This document shows positions 1-9,273 of a DNA stretch of 64,000 bases, in pieces. Positions within the stretch are counted from its first letter, which is position 1. Each line of letters opens with the position of its first letter. The notes beneath the pieces are model-generated. The model saw only the letters and a program-made list of their open reading frames with translations. It was not told the origin of the DNA and searched no databases. The DNA lies in contig JAFWDI010000031.1 of assembly GCA_017513125.1 (NCBI GenBank), positions 1 through 64,000 of the forward strand, written 5' to 3'. The DNA is from Lachnospiraceae bacterium. GTDB lineage: Bacteria; Bacillota; Clostridia; Lachnospirales; Lachnospiraceae. A program made the translations under genes and the position numbers.

Positions 1-1245
1 TCGGAAGGCCGTGTGATCGGGGAGATCGTATATTCGCCGGGCGGCATGGAAACGGTACCGCGCAGCGGCGTCGTGACGGTACCGAGGATCATTGCGACGC
101 GGATCGTGGAGCGCGGTCGGTATACGGTCTACCGCGCGTTTGACGGCTTTTCCGGAAACGATTATCTCGAAGCCTGGGGTTCGCTGGACGACCACCACAC
201 GTTTCTGATTCGGATGCCGCTCGAGAGCATTGCCCGGAGCGTGGACATCTCGAACCGTTTCTTCCTGTTCGTCGGCGTGATCGTCACGGTCATCGGGCTG
301 ATCGCGAGCTTTCTGTTTATGCGCAGGATCACGAGACCCATCGTGGACCTGACCGGGATCGCCGAAAAGATGAGCGGACAGGATTTTTCCGCCCGCTACC
401 GCGGCGGGTATTCCGGCGAACTCGACGTGCTCGGAACCAGTATGAACACGATGGCGGATAGTCTCGAAAACGCGATCGGGGATCTGAAGGCCGCGAATGA
501 GGAGTTGACGGAAAATCTCGCATACCGTGAGAAGATGGACGGGATGCGCAGTGAGTTTATCTCCGCGATCTCCCATGACCTGAAGACGCCGCTCGCCCTG
601 ATCCAGGGATATGCGGAAGGGCTGAAGGAAGGCCTCGCGGACGATCCGGAGAGCCGTGATTACTACTGTGAAGTGATCTCGGACGAGGCGGTCCGCATGA
701 ATGCGATGATGCAGAAATTCATTGCCCTGAACGAGATCGAGTACGGCAGCGACGGGCCCGTTCCGGAGCGGTTCGACATCGCGGAGATGCTCGAGTCCAC
801 GGCTGCCGCCTATGCTCTGAAGGCGGAACAGGACGGCGTCCGTCTCGAATGCGGTGCGGAAAAGACCGAAGTGTCCGCCGACGAGTTCATGGTCGAGGAA
901 GTCCTGAACAACTATCTGAGCAATGCCTTCCATTACGTTCAGGATAAAGGAGACGGAAAAGTCATCCGTCTGAGCGCCTCGGATACCGGGGAAGGTACGG
1001 TCCGGGTGAGTGTGTTTAATACCGGTGAGGGGATCGACGAGGCGGATCTCGGGCGCATCTGGGATAAACTTTACCGCAGCGACCGCTCGCGCTCGCGCGA
1101 GTACGGAGGGAACGGCATCGGGCTTTCGATCGTAAAGGCGATCATGGACCGCCACGGCCGGGAATGCGGCGTATATAACACACCGGAGGGCCCGGTGTTC
1201 TGGTTCGAGCTCGCGAAGGAGGAGTGCGATGATCGCGATCATTGA
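1..1245 (+). CDS. Sensor histidine kinase, 5' end cut by window
   Basis: The reading frame is open from base 1, so the N-terminus lies outside the window; the GTG at 13 is only the first internal start codon. The visible part holds the end of an extracytoplasmic sensor region, a membrane helix (about residues 83-103 counted from base 13), a HAMP linker, a HisKA domain with the phospho-acceptor histidine in SHDLKTPLAL (His188), and a HATPase_c domain with the N-box NNYLSNA, the G1 motif NTGEGID and the G2 motif NGIGLSIVKA. It should autophosphorylate and pass phosphate to a response regulator, presumably encoded just upstream. Its last 17 bases overlap hisH. The stimulus cannot be told from the sequence. 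Confidence 0.93.
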   Translation, partial: SEGRVIGEIVYSPGGMETVPRSGVVTVPRIIATRIVERGRYTVYRAFDGFSGNDYLEAWGSLDDHHTFLIRMPLESIARSVDISNRFFLFVGVIVTVIGLIASFLFMRRITRPIVDLTGIAEKMSGQDFSARYRGGYSGELDVLGTSMNTMADSLENAIGDLKAANEELTENLAYREKMDGMRSEFISAISHDLKTPLALIQGYAEGLKEGLADDPESRDYYCEVISDEAVRMNAMMQKFIALNEIEYGSDGPVPERFDIAEMLESTAAAYALKAEQDGVRLECGAEKTEVSADEFMVEEVLNNYLSNAFHYVQDKGDGKVIRLSASDTGEGTVRVSVFNTGEGIDEADLGRIWDKLYRSDRSRSREYGGNGIGLSIVKAIMDRHGRECGVYNTPEGPVFWFELAKEECDDRDH

Positions 1246-1834
1246 TTACGACGCGGGAAACATGAAGAGCGTCGAAAAAGCGCTGCAGGCGATGGGGCAG
1301 GAGAACACAGTGACGTCCGACCCGGATACGATCCTGTCAGCCGACCGTGTGATCCTGCCCGGAGTCGGCGCGTTCGGCGCCGCGATGACGAGCATCCGCG
1401 AACGCGGGCTTGAAGAAGTGATCCGGAAGGTCTGCGCACAGGGAACTCCTTTTCTCGGCATTTGCCTCGGACTGCAGCTGATGTTCGAGGAGAGCGAGGA
1501 AGATCCCGGCGTGCGGGGCCTCGGCCTGCTGCCCGGAAAGATCCGCAGGATCCCGGATGCACCGGGGCTTAAGATCCCGCATATGGGCTGGAATTCGCTT
1601 CAGGTGACTCCCGGATCACGGCTTATGGCCGGACTGGAGGAGGAACCGTTCGTCTATTTCGTGCATTCCTATTATCTGCACGCGGACGATCCGTCGGACG
1701 TGGCCGCGAAAACGTTCTACTCCTGCGAGATCCATGCCGCGGTGGAGCATGAAAATATATTCGCGTGCCAGTTCCACCCCGAGAAGAGTTCGGAGACCGG
1801 ACTGCATATCCTGAAGAATTTTTGCGAGGTATAA
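1229..1834 (+). CDS. hisH: Imidazole glycerol phosphate synthase subunit HisH
   Basis: This is the glutaminase subunit of IGP synthase in histidine biosynthesis; it supplies ammonia to HisF. The class I amidotransferase triad is visible: Cys79 in LGICLGLQ and His183/Glu185 in FHPEKS. The length of 201 aa is normal. The ATG follows a GGAGGAG site and overlaps the end of the kinase gene, and hisF starts 1 base after its stop, so the two subunits are translationally linked. No other his genes are visible in the window, so the rest of the pathway must be encoded elsewhere. Confidence 0.97.
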   Translation: MIAIIDYDAGNMKSVEKALQAMGQENTVTSDPDTILSADRVILPGVGAFGAAMTSIRERGLEEVIRKVCAQGTPFLGICLGLQLMFEESEEDPGVRGLGLLPGKIRRIPDAPGLKIPHMGWNSLQVTPGSRLMAGLEEEPFVYFVHSYYLHADDPSDVAAKTFYSCEIHAAVEHENIFACQFHPEKSSETGLHILKNFCEV

Positions 1835-1835
1835 C

Positions 1836-2597
1836 GTGTATACGAAGCGGATCATTCCCTGTCTCGATATCGATAACGGCAGGGTCGTAAAAGGCGTGAA
1901 TTTCGTCGACCTGCGCGACGCGGGCGATCCGGTCGAAGTCGCGGCGGCCTATGACGCCGCGGGCGCCGACGAGGTCGTTTTTCTCGACATTACCGCGACG
2001 AGCGACCACCGCAGGACCGTAGTCGACCTGGTGCGGCGCGTGGCCGAGAAGGTCTTTATCCCGTTCACGGTCGGGGGAGGCATCCGTTCGGTCGAGGACT
2101 TCCGTGAGATCCTGCGGGAGGGCGCGGATAAGATCAGCATCAACTCTTCCGCGATCAATGACCCGACCCTGATATCGAGGGCCGCCGAAAAGTTCGGATC
2201 GCAGTGTGTCGTCGTCGCGGTGGACGCGAAGAGAAGGGCGGACGGAAGCGGCTGGAACGTCTATAAGAACGGCGGAAGGATCGATACCGGCCTCGACGCG
2301 CTGGAATGGATCGAAAAGGCATGGAAGCTCGGCGCCGGTGAGATCCTGCTCACGAGCATGGACTGCGACGGGACGAAGGCTGGATATGACATTGCCCTGA
2401 CCCGGGCGGTATCGGAGATGGTGAGCATTCCGGTGATCGCCTCGGGCGGCGCGGGCACGATGGAGCATTTCTTCGATGCACTGACCGAAGGCGGCGCGGA
2501 AGCGGCTCTGGCAGCATCGCTGTTCCATTATAAGGAAATGGAGATCCGGGACCTGAAAGCGTACCTGCGTGAGCGCGGCGTACCGGTGAGACTCTAG
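1836..2597 (+). CDS. hisF: Imidazole glycerol phosphate synthase subunit HisF
   Basis: HisF is the cyclase subunit, a (beta/alpha)8 barrel that converts PRFAR and ammonia to IGP and AICAR. The two catalytic aspartates are in place: Asp11 (PCLDIDNG) and Asp130 (VVVAVDAK). The phosphate-binding glycine motifs (VGGGIRS near 79-86, ASGGAGT in the C-terminal half) are also present. The start is GTG with GAGG about 7 bases upstream, inside the end of hisH. The length of 253 aa is typical. Confidence 0.97.
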   Translation: MYTKRIIPCLDIDNGRVVKGVNFVDLRDAGDPVEVAAAYDAAGADEVVFLDITATSDHRRTVVDLVRRVAEKVFIPFTVGGGIRSVEDFREILREGADKISINSSAINDPTLISRAAEKFGSQCVVVAVDAKRRADGSGWNVYKNGGRIDTGLDALEWIEKAWKLGAGEILLTSMDCDGTKAGYDIALTRAVSEMVSIPVIASGGAGTMEHFFDALTEGGAEAALAASLFHYKEMEIRDLKAYLRERGVPVRL

Positions 2598-2606
2598 GAG
2601 GGGACC

Positions 2607-3281
2607 ATGGCAGCGATCGACAATGACTGGCTCGGACCACTGAGCGCGGAGTTTAAGAAACCGTATTACGCGGACCTGTACAGGAAAATAAAGGAAGAGT
2701 ACACGACCCGGGTCGTATACCCGCCCGCGAACGAGATCTTTCAGGCGTTCCACCTGACGCCGCTGTCGGAGGTAAAGGTCCTGATCCTCGGTCAGGATCC
2801 CTACCACGAACCGGGACAGGCGGAAGGACTGTGCTTTTCTGTGAGCCCGGGGACGGAGATTCCGCCTTCGCTGCAGAATATCTATAAGGAGCTGCATTCC
2901 GATCTGGGCTGCTATATCCCGAATAACGGATCGCTGAAAAAGTGGGCTTCGGAAGGCGTGCTCCTGCTGAACGCGGTCCTTACCGTGCGGGCGCATCAGG
3001 CAAACTCGCACCGCGGTATCGGCTGGGAACAGTTCACGGACGCGGTCATCCGTGCCGTGAATGAGCAGGACCGTCCGATCGTCTGCATGCTGTGGGGCAG
3101 AAACGCCCAGGAGAAAGAAACGCTGCTGACGAACCCGAAACATTTGATTTTGAAGGCGCCGCATCCGAGTCCGCTGTCGGCTTCCCGCGGGTTCTTCGGA
3201 TGCCGGCATTTCAGCCGGGCGAACGAATTTCTCGCCGCACACGGCAGCTCGCCGATCGACTGGCAGATCGAAAACATCTGA
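2607..3281 (+). CDS. ung: Uracil-DNA glycosylase, family 1
   Basis: This enzyme removes uracil from DNA as the first step of base excision repair. The water-activating motif GQDPYH (residues 62-67, catalytic Asp64) and the C-terminal HPSPLSASRGF loop that enters the minor groove are both intact, which identifies family 1. It is 224 aa long, the usual size. The ATG follows AGGAGGGG, which overlaps the hisF stop region, so it is probably read on the same transcript. Nothing unusual is seen. Confidence 0.97.
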   Translation: MAAIDNDWLGPLSAEFKKPYYADLYRKIKEEYTTRVVYPPANEIFQAFHLTPLSEVKVLILGQDPYHEPGQAEGLCFSVSPGTEIPPSLQNIYKELHSDLGCYIPNNGSLKKWASEGVLLLNAVLTVRAHQANSHRGIGWEQFTDAVIRAVNEQDRPIVCMLWGRNAQEKETLLTNPKHLILKAPHPSPLSASRGFFGCRHFSRANEFLAAHGSSPIDWQIENI

Positions 3282-3292
3282 AGGAGGCTGTG

Positions 3293-4117
3293 ATGGGCTT
3301 TATCGACATCATTAAAACTATAATCTTCGGCATCGTCGAGGGCATCACCGAGTGGCTTCCGGTCAGCAGCACCGGCCACCTGATCCTGCTGAACGACTTC
3401 ATGCCGCTGCAGACCTCGCCCGAGTTTTTCAACATGTTTCTGGTCGTGATCCAGCTCGGTGCGATCCTCGCGGTCATCGTCACCTTTTTCCGGAAGATGT
3501 GGCCTTTTTCGAGCTATCTGACCGACCGCGAAAGGAAAAAGATCTGGCAGAACTGGCTGAAGGTCATCATCGGATGCATTCCTGCGGCCGTCGCCGGCTT
3601 CCTGCTGAATGACTTTTTCGACGAACATCTTTCCGGTACCACGGTCGTGGCGGTCGCACTGATCGTCTACGGCGTGATCTTCATCCTGATCGAGCGATTC
3701 AACAAAGACAGAAATTTCTATGTGAACGAGGTCAGCGAGCTTTCGTATTTCGGCGCGTTTCTGATCGGATGCTTCCAAATGCTGGCGCTGGTGCCCGGCA
3801 CATCGCGTTCCGGCGTCACGATCATCGGAGCTATGCTGCTGGGCGTCTGCCGCTCGGCTGCCGCGGAGTTTTCGTTCTACCTGTCAGTCCCGATCATGCT
3901 GGGAGCGAGCGTTCTGAAGATCCACGATTTCGGCCTGCATTTTACAGGCAATGAACTCGCGGTCCTTCTGATCGGCATGGCCGCGTCGTTCCTGGTATCG
4001 ATCGCGGCGATCCGCTTCCTGATGAATTTTATCCGCACACGCGATTTCAAGCCGTTCGGCATCTACCGCATCATCATCGGTATCGTGATCCTGCTGTATT
4101 TCGCCGCGGCGCACTGA
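3293..4117 (+). CDS. uppP: Undecaprenyl-diphosphatase UppP (BacA)
   Basis: This is a polytopic membrane phosphatase that recycles undecaprenyl pyrophosphate for peptidoglycan and teichoic acid synthesis; the family is linked to bacitracin tolerance. Both family signatures are present: EGITEWLPVSSTGH near the N-terminus and PGTSRSGVTI in the middle, and the rest is mostly hydrophobic helices. I chose the ATG at 3293 because AAGGAGG overlaps the ung stop just upstream and because the protein then begins right before the EGITEW motif, as in other family members. The length is 274 aa. Confidence 0.96.
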   Translation: MGFIDIIKTIIFGIVEGITEWLPVSSTGHLILLNDFMPLQTSPEFFNMFLVVIQLGAILAVIVTFFRKMWPFSSYLTDRERKKIWQNWLKVIIGCIPAAVAGFLLNDFFDEHLSGTTVVAVALIVYGVIFILIERFNKDRNFYVNEVSELSYFGAFLIGCFQMLALVPGTSRSGVTIIGAMLLGVCRSAAAEFSFYLSVPIMLGASVLKIHDFGLHFTGNELAVLLIGMAASFLVSIAAIRFLMNFIRTRDFKPFGIYRIIIGIVILLYFAAAH

Positions 4118-4123
4118 TCTGTT

Positions 4124-5863
4124 ATGGCATTTGACGGCATTACGGTCGCGGCTTTGGCCGCGGAACTTCATACGCTTCTTGCGGGAGGGCGCATTTCCCG
4201 GATCTCGCAGCCGGAAAAAGACGAGCTGCTGATCCTGGTGCGTTCTGATTCGGGGAATCACCGCGTGCGCCTTTCGGCCAATGCCGGCCTGCCCCTCGTC
4301 TGCATCACGCAGTCGAACGCCGCGGCCCCGATGACCGCTCCTGCATTCTGCATGCTGCTTCGAAAGTATCTTTCGAACGGACGTGTTCTGGCGGTGCGCC
4401 AGACGGGCCTGGACCGCATTCTGAACTTCGATATCGAACACAGAAACGAGCTCGGCGACACCGAGGTGCTGACCCTGATCATCGAACTGATGGGGAAGCA
4501 CTCGAATATCATTCTGTGCGGCGCGGACCGCGTGATTCTCGACAGCATCAAACGCGTTCCCGCGAATGTGAGTTCGCTTCGCGAAGTGCTTCCCGGAAAA
4601 GAGTATTTTACACTGAACACGCGGGATCAGGCGGACACCCTGTCACTGACGCCGGAGATCTTCCGGGACCGGATCGCAGGGCGCCCGGAGCCGCTTGCCA
4701 AGGCGCTGAACCGCGGTCTGTCCGGCATCAGTCCGCTGATGAGCGAGGAGCTCTGCGCGCGGGCGGGGCTGGATTCGTCACTGCCCGCGGCATCGTATTC
4801 CGATGCGGACCTGGACGGCCTTTACCGTGAGGTAAAGGGATTGGCGGACGCGGTACGTTCCGGAAATTTCTCTCCGTGCATCCTGTACGAAGGAGACGCG
4901 CCGAAAGAGTTTTCCGCGGTGGATATGAAGCTGTTTGAGGGCAGAAACACGGCACGCTTCTCTGGTATGAGCGAGCTGATCGAGACCTATTACAGCGAAA
5001 AAGGCCGTACGGTCCGGCTGCGCCAGCGTTCGGCCGATCTCAGGCATGTCGTGCAGACCCGCCTGGAGCGCGCGGCGAAGAAGGCAGACCTCCAGCGGAA
5101 GCAGCTCGCGGACACGGAAAAGAAGGACGTCTACCGCGTATACGGAGAACTGCTGAACACCTACGGATACAGCCTTTCCGGCGGTGAAAAGTCACTTTCC
5201 TGTGTGAACTATTACACGGATGAGGAGATCGAGATTCCGCTGGATCCGAGGCTTTCGGCGTCCGAGAACGCGAAGAAGTATTTTGCGCGCTACGGGAAGC
5301 TGAAGCGGACGGCCGAGGCGGTCGTCCCGCAGCTCGCACAGTCCGAGGCCGAGATCGAGCATCTCGAGTCGGTCCGGGCCTCGCTCGAAAGCTCGGAGAC
5401 CGAAGAGGATCTGAACCAGATCCGCGCGGAACTCGCCGAGGCGGGCTTCCTGAAGGCGTCGGGCAGGAAAGAGAAGAAGCGCCAGGAAAAGAGCGGTCCG
5501 CTGCATTTCGTGACCGAAGACGGTTTTCATATCTACGTCGGAAAAAACAATTATCAAAACGAGGAAGTCACGTTCCGCATCGCGAACGGCGGAGACTGGT
5601 GGTTCCACGCGAAGCAGGCGGCGGGATCGCATGTGATCGTGAAGACCGAAGGCCGCGAACTGCCGGATGAAGTCTTTCTTCAGGCGGCGGGACTTGCGGG
5701 ATACTATTCGACCGCCCGCGGCGCCGAGAAAGCGGAGATCGACTATGTACTCCGCAGGGAGGTGAAAAAGGTTCCGCATTCACGCCCGGGATACGTGATC
5801 TACCACACGAATTTTTCCCTGAACGTATGCCCGGCGATCCCGGACGGAGTCACGCGGATTTGA
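4124..5863 (+). CDS. rqcH: Ribosome quality control protein RqcH (NFACT family)
   Basis: This 579-aa protein has the NFACT layout: an N-terminal FbpA-like domain, a central coiled-coil region and a C-terminal NFACT-R/DUF814 domain with the motif WWFHAKQAAGSH. In Firmicutes, RqcH binds obstructed 50S subunits and recruits tRNA-Ala to add C-terminal alanine tails that mark stalled chains for degradation. Older annotation calls the family fibronectin-binding protein. It starts 6 bases after uppP. A sigma-A promoter for yicC begins at its stop codon. Confidence 0.93.
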   Translation: MAFDGITVAALAAELHTLLAGGRISRISQPEKDELLILVRSDSGNHRVRLSANAGLPLVCITQSNAAAPMTAPAFCMLLRKYLSNGRVLAVRQTGLDRILNFDIEHRNELGDTEVLTLIIELMGKHSNIILCGADRVILDSIKRVPANVSSLREVLPGKEYFTLNTRDQADTLSLTPEIFRDRIAGRPEPLAKALNRGLSGISPLMSEELCARAGLDSSLPAASYSDADLDGLYREVKGLADAVRSGNFSPCILYEGDAPKEFSAVDMKLFEGRNTARFSGMSELIETYYSEKGRTVRLRQRSADLRHVVQTRLERAAKKADLQRKQLADTEKKDVYRVYGELLNTYGYSLSGGEKSLSCVNYYTDEEIEIPLDPRLSASENAKKYFARYGKLKRTAEAVVPQLAQSEAEIEHLESVRASLESSETEEDLNQIRAELAEAGFLKASGRKEKKRQEKSGPLHFVTEDGFHIYVGKNNYQNEEVTFRIANGGDWWFHAKQAAGSHVIVKTEGRELPDEVFLQAAGLAGYYSTARGAEKAEIDYVLRREVKKVPHSRPGYVIYHTNFSLNVCPAIPDGVTRI

Positions 5864-5888
5864 CGGAAACGGGAGAATTCGGTATAAT
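5860..5888 (+). promoter_or_regulatory. Sigma-A promoter of the yicC-gmk-rpoZ operon
   Basis: TTGACG (5860-5865) and a perfect TATAAT (5883-5888) are separated by 17 bp. The -35 box overlaps the rqcH stop codon, and yicC starts about 30 bp downstream of the -10. Confidence 0.85.
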
Positions 5889-5918
5889 TTATCGGATATT
5901 TACTTACAGGAGTCTGCC

Positions 5919-6806
5919 ATGAGCCAGGATGTGCAAAGCATGACCGGTTTCGGCCGTTATACTGCCGAGAAAGATCAGAAAAAGATCACGGTCGAGATGA
6001 AGTCCGTAAATCACAGATATCTGGACCTGTCCGTGAAGATGTCGAAGCGTTTTAACGCTTTCGAGGCGGACATCCGGAACTACATGAAGGACAGCATTTC
6101 CAGAGGCAAGGTCGATATCTTCGTGAACTACGAAGACCGTGCCGCCGCGGCCGGGAGCGTCACGTATAACCGCGACGTGGCCGCCCGCTACATGGAGATC
6201 TACAGAAAGATGGCGGAGGACTTTTCGCTCGAGCCGGATGTGACGCTGTCGATGCTCGCTTCGTGTCCCGAAGTGATCACGACGCAGACTGCGGATGATC
6301 CTGAAGAAGAGCTCGGAGAGCTTTTGATGGAAGCTCTGAAGGGCGCCTGCGCGGTCTTTGTGGAGCAGCGTGCCGCCGAGGGCGGGCGCCTGCGCGAAGA
6401 CCTGCTCGGAAAGCTGCGGGATATCGCCGGCTATGTCGACGAGATCGTGGAGCGTTCGCCGCAGGTCATTGAGGAGTACCGGACCGGACTGACCGAGAAG
6501 ATCCGCGCCGTGGTGGCGGACAGGAACATTGACGATTCGCGTGTCCTGACCGAGGCCGCCGTCTTCGCGGATAAGATCTGCGTAGACGAAGAGATGGTCC
6601 GCATGAAGAGCCACATCACGGCGATGGAGCAGGCGCTGAAAAAGGGCGGTCCCATAGGCCGAAACCTCGATTTTATTGCTCAGGAGATGAACCGCGAGGT
6701 GAATACCACGCTCTCGAAGTCTTCGGACATCGCGCTGAGCGAGTGCGCGGTTAAGCTGAAGACCGAAGTCGAGAAAGTCCGGGAGCAGATCCAGAACATC
6801 GAGTGA
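5919..6806 (+). CDS. yicC: YicC family endoribonuclease
   Basis: This 295-aa protein carries the YicC_N signature at its start (SMTGFGRYTAE) and the DUF1732 signature at its end (GPIGRNLDFIAQEMNRE, then a TEVEKVREQIQNIE tail). YicC family members are endoribonucleases that act on structured RNAs. It is the first gene after the promoter at 5860-5888 and precedes gmk and rpoZ, an order conserved in Firmicutes. The small remA (DUF370) gene usually found between yicC and gmk is missing. Confidence 0.93.
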   Translation: MSQDVQSMTGFGRYTAEKDQKKITVEMKSVNHRYLDLSVKMSKRFNAFEADIRNYMKDSISRGKVDIFVNYEDRAAAAGSVTYNRDVAARYMEIYRKMAEDFSLEPDVTLSMLASCPEVITTQTADDPEEELGELLMEALKGACAVFVEQRAAEGGRLREDLLGKLRDIAGYVDEIVERSPQVIEEYRTGLTEKIRAVVADRNIDDSRVLTEAAVFADKICVDEEMVRMKSHITAMEQALKKGGPIGRNLDFIAQEMNREVNTTLSKSSDIALSECAVKLKTEVEKVREQIQNIE

Positions 6807-6846
6807 CCGGCGCAGAGCCGGCATGCGGCCGGCCGAAGGAGCTTCT

Positions 6847-7488
6847 ATGGAAGGTAAGATGGCGGTGATCTCCGGGTTTTCCGGAGCGGGGAAAGGCACG
6901 ATCGTAAGACGCCTGCTGGAGACGTATCCGGAGGATTACGTACTTTCGGTCTCGAAGACGACGCGGAAGCCCCGGAAGGGCGAAGAGGAGGGTGTACACT
7001 ACTTTTTCGTGACCCGGGAGCGCTTCGAAGAGGAGATCGGGGCGGGAAAGTTCATCGAACACGCGGAGTTTAACGGGAATTATTACGGAACACCGCTGGA
7101 CTGGGTGACTGCACAGCAGGAAGCGGGAAAAAACGTGATCCTCGAGATCGAGGTGCAGGGAGCTCTTCAGGTGAAAGAGCGCTTTCCCGACGCGGTGCTG
7201 ATCTTCGTGACCCCTCCGAGCATGCGTGAACTGGTCAGACGTCTGCTGGGGCGCGGTTCGGAAACGCCGGAGGATATCCGGAACCGGCTCGAGATCGCGG
7301 CGGTCCGTGAGTGCCGCCTGATGACGGACTATGATTATATCGTGGTCAATGACGATCTGGACCTCTGCGTGGAGGACGTCCGGTCCATGATCGCGGGAAC
7401 CTATGAGAAAACGGATGTGACCGGGCTGATCGCCCGCATTTCCGACGAGATTCAGAATATACTTGAAAGCGGGGAACTGAAATTATGA
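6847..7488 (+). CDS. gmk: Guanylate kinase
   Basis: This enzyme phosphorylates GMP to GDP with ATP. It has the P-loop GFSGAGKGT near the N-terminus, the GMP-binding region with TTRKPRKGE, and the EIEVQGA segment typical of the family. I chose the ATG at 6847 because AAGGAG lies 5 bases upstream; an in-frame ATG at 6823 has no such site. The product is 213 aa. The stop overlaps the rpoZ start (ATGA). Confidence 0.96.
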   Translation: MEGKMAVISGFSGAGKGTIVRRLLETYPEDYVLSVSKTTRKPRKGEEEGVHYFFVTRERFEEEIGAGKFIEHAEFNGNYYGTPLDWVTAQQEAGKNVILEIEVQGALQVKERFPDAVLIFVTPPSMRELVRRLLGRGSETPEDIRNRLEIAAVRECRLMTDYDYIVVNDDLDLCVEDVRSMIAGTYEKTDVTGLIARISDEIQNILESGELKL

Positions 7489-7901
7489 TGCTTCATCCTT
7501 CCTATGTGGAACTGATCGAGAAAGCGAACCAGGAAGTGGCTCCGGGCGAGGAGCCCGTGATCCGCAGCCGTTATTCGATCATTCACGCGACAGCGAAGCG
7601 CGCACATCAGCTCGTCGAGGGCGCGGTCCCTCTGGCGGACGGAGATGAGAAAAAGCCGCTGAGCCTGGCGGTGAAAGAGCTGGCCGAGGGCCAGATCCAT
7701 ATCGTGCGTTCCGACGCGCCCTCGATCCTGATGGGCGAGGCGATGGACCGCGAGGGGATCCTCGGCGGTACCGATCAGCTGATCGGCGAGACGGACGTGA
7801 CGATCGACGAAAGCGAGCTTGTGGGCGGTCCCGGTTTTGCTGAGGACGCTGCGGAAGAGACCGCTGCGGCCGAAGAGGCTCCCGCGGAGGAAGCGGAGTA
7901 A
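7485..7901 (+). CDS. rpoZ: RNA polymerase omega subunit, acidic tail
   Basis: The omega subunit aids assembly of RNA polymerase by clamping beta-prime. The first 70 or so residues match the Clostridia form, with MLHPSYVEL and the core SRYSIIHATAKRAHQL. Two adjacent ATG codons (7485 and 7488) could serve as start; the second gives the usual MLHPSY N-terminus. The protein runs to 138 aa, longer than the common 65-110 aa, because of an acidic, Ala/Glu-rich C-terminal extension (VTIDESELVGG, then a run of Glu and Ala). It overlaps gmk by 4 bases, and rimO follows after 3 bases. Confidence 0.92.
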   Translation: MMLHPSYVELIEKANQEVAPGEEPVIRSRYSIIHATAKRAHQLVEGAVPLADGDEKKPLSLAVKELAEGQIHIVRSDAPSILMGEAMDREGILGGTDQLIGETDVTIDESELVGGPGFAEDAAEETAAAEEAPAEEAE

Positions 7902-7904
7902 CGC

Positions 7905-9263
7905 ATGAAAGTGCTGTTCGTCTCACTGGGGTGCGATAAAAACCGCGTCGATTCCGAGAAGATGCTCGGGATCCTCTTAAAGGACGGCTATACCCTGACG
8001 GACGACGAACAGGAAGCGGACGTGATCGTCGTAAACACCTGCTGCTTCATCGGGGATGCGGTCGAGGAAAGCATCGACACGCTGATCGAGATGGGCAGGA
8101 TGAAGACCGAAGGCCGCTGCCGGGCGCTGATCGCCTGCGGCTGTCTGGCGGAACGTTACCAGGACGACTTTTTCGCGGAGCTTCCGGAGGTGGACGCCAT
8201 CGTCGGAACCGCATCCTGGGACCGGATCTCGGAAGCGCTGAAACGCGTTCTCGCGGATAAGGGCGAAGCTGATGCGGACCCTGCCGCCGCAGACGCGGAG
8301 CACCTGCGTTTCTGCGGAGATATCGACCGGCTTCCGGCCGGTACGCATCCCAGGGTCCTGACGACGGGCGGCCATTACGCGTATCTGAAGATCGCCGAAG
8401 GCTGCGGGAAGCGCTGCACCTACTGTGCGATTCCCTCGGTACGCGGAGATTACCGAAGTGTCCCGATGGAAGACCTTCTGGCGGAGGCTTCGCGTCTGGC
8501 CGCCGACGGCGTGAAGGAACTGATCCTGGTCGCGCAGGAGACTACGCTGTACGGGACGGATCTGTACGGGCGGAAGGCATTGCCCGAATTGCTGGAGAAG
8601 CTTTCCGCGATCGAAGACATCCGCTGGATCCGCCTGCTGTACTGCTATCCCGAGGAGATCGACGACGGTCTGATCGCCGCGATCCGGGGAAATGAAAAGG
8701 TATGTAATTACCTGGATATCCCGATCCAGCACATTAACGACGGGATCCTCAGGCGGATGGGGCGCCGTACGACCGGCGACGGTATCCGCTCCCTGATCGC
8801 GAAACTGAGGGCTGAGATCCCGGGCATCGCGCTCCGCACCACACTGATCACCGGTTTTCCGGGCGAGACGGAGGAGGATTTCGGGGAACTTTGTGATTTC
8901 GTCCGGGAGATCCGTTTTGACCGGCTGGGCGTTTTTGCCTACTCACAGGAGGAAGGCACCGCCGCCGCCGTGATGCCGGATCAGATCGATGAGGAAGTTC
9001 GAGGCGCGCGCAGAGACCGCCTGATGGAGATCCAGCAGGAGATCTCGCTCGGACGCGGACAGGAGTTCGTCGGACAGACGCTGGAAGTTTTCGTCGAGGG
9101 CGAGATGAGCGAGGAAGGCACTGCGGTGGGCAGGAGCTACCGTGACGCGCCCGACGTGGACGGATATGTGTTTTTTGAAAACGCGGGAACGGAGAGCGGA
9201 CGCTTTGAGCGCGTCCTGGTCACCGCCGCTTCGGAATATGACCTGCTGGGGGTCATGCTTTAG
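7905..9263 (+). CDS. rimO: Ribosomal protein S12 methylthiotransferase RimO
   Basis: This radical SAM enzyme methylthiolates an aspartate of ribosomal protein S12. In order it has the UPF0004 domain with its cluster-binding cysteines (SLGCDKNRVDSE at the start, CCFIGDA and ACGCLAERY), the radical SAM core with CX3CX2C in GCGKRCTYCAIP, and a TRAM domain at the C-terminus. The N-terminal LGCDKN signature separates it from MiaB, also present here at 31460. The length of 452 aa is typical. It lies in the yicC operon and pgsA follows. Confidence 0.96.
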   Translation: MKVLFVSLGCDKNRVDSEKMLGILLKDGYTLTDDEQEADVIVVNTCCFIGDAVEESIDTLIEMGRMKTEGRCRALIACGCLAERYQDDFFAELPEVDAIVGTASWDRISEALKRVLADKGEADADPAAADAEHLRFCGDIDRLPAGTHPRVLTTGGHYAYLKIAEGCGKRCTYCAIPSVRGDYRSVPMEDLLAEASRLAADGVKELILVAQETTLYGTDLYGRKALPELLEKLSAIEDIRWIRLLYCYPEEIDDGLIAAIRGNEKVCNYLDIPIQHINDGILRRMGRRTTGDGIRSLIAKLRAEIPGIALRTTLITGFPGETEEDFGELCDFVREIRFDRLGVFAYSQEEGTAAAVMPDQIDEEVRGARRDRLMEIQQEISLGRGQEFVGQTLEVFVEGEMSEEGTAVGRSYRDAPDVDGYVFFENAGTESGRFERVLVTAASEYDLLGVML

Positions 9264-9273
9264 AGGATATACC

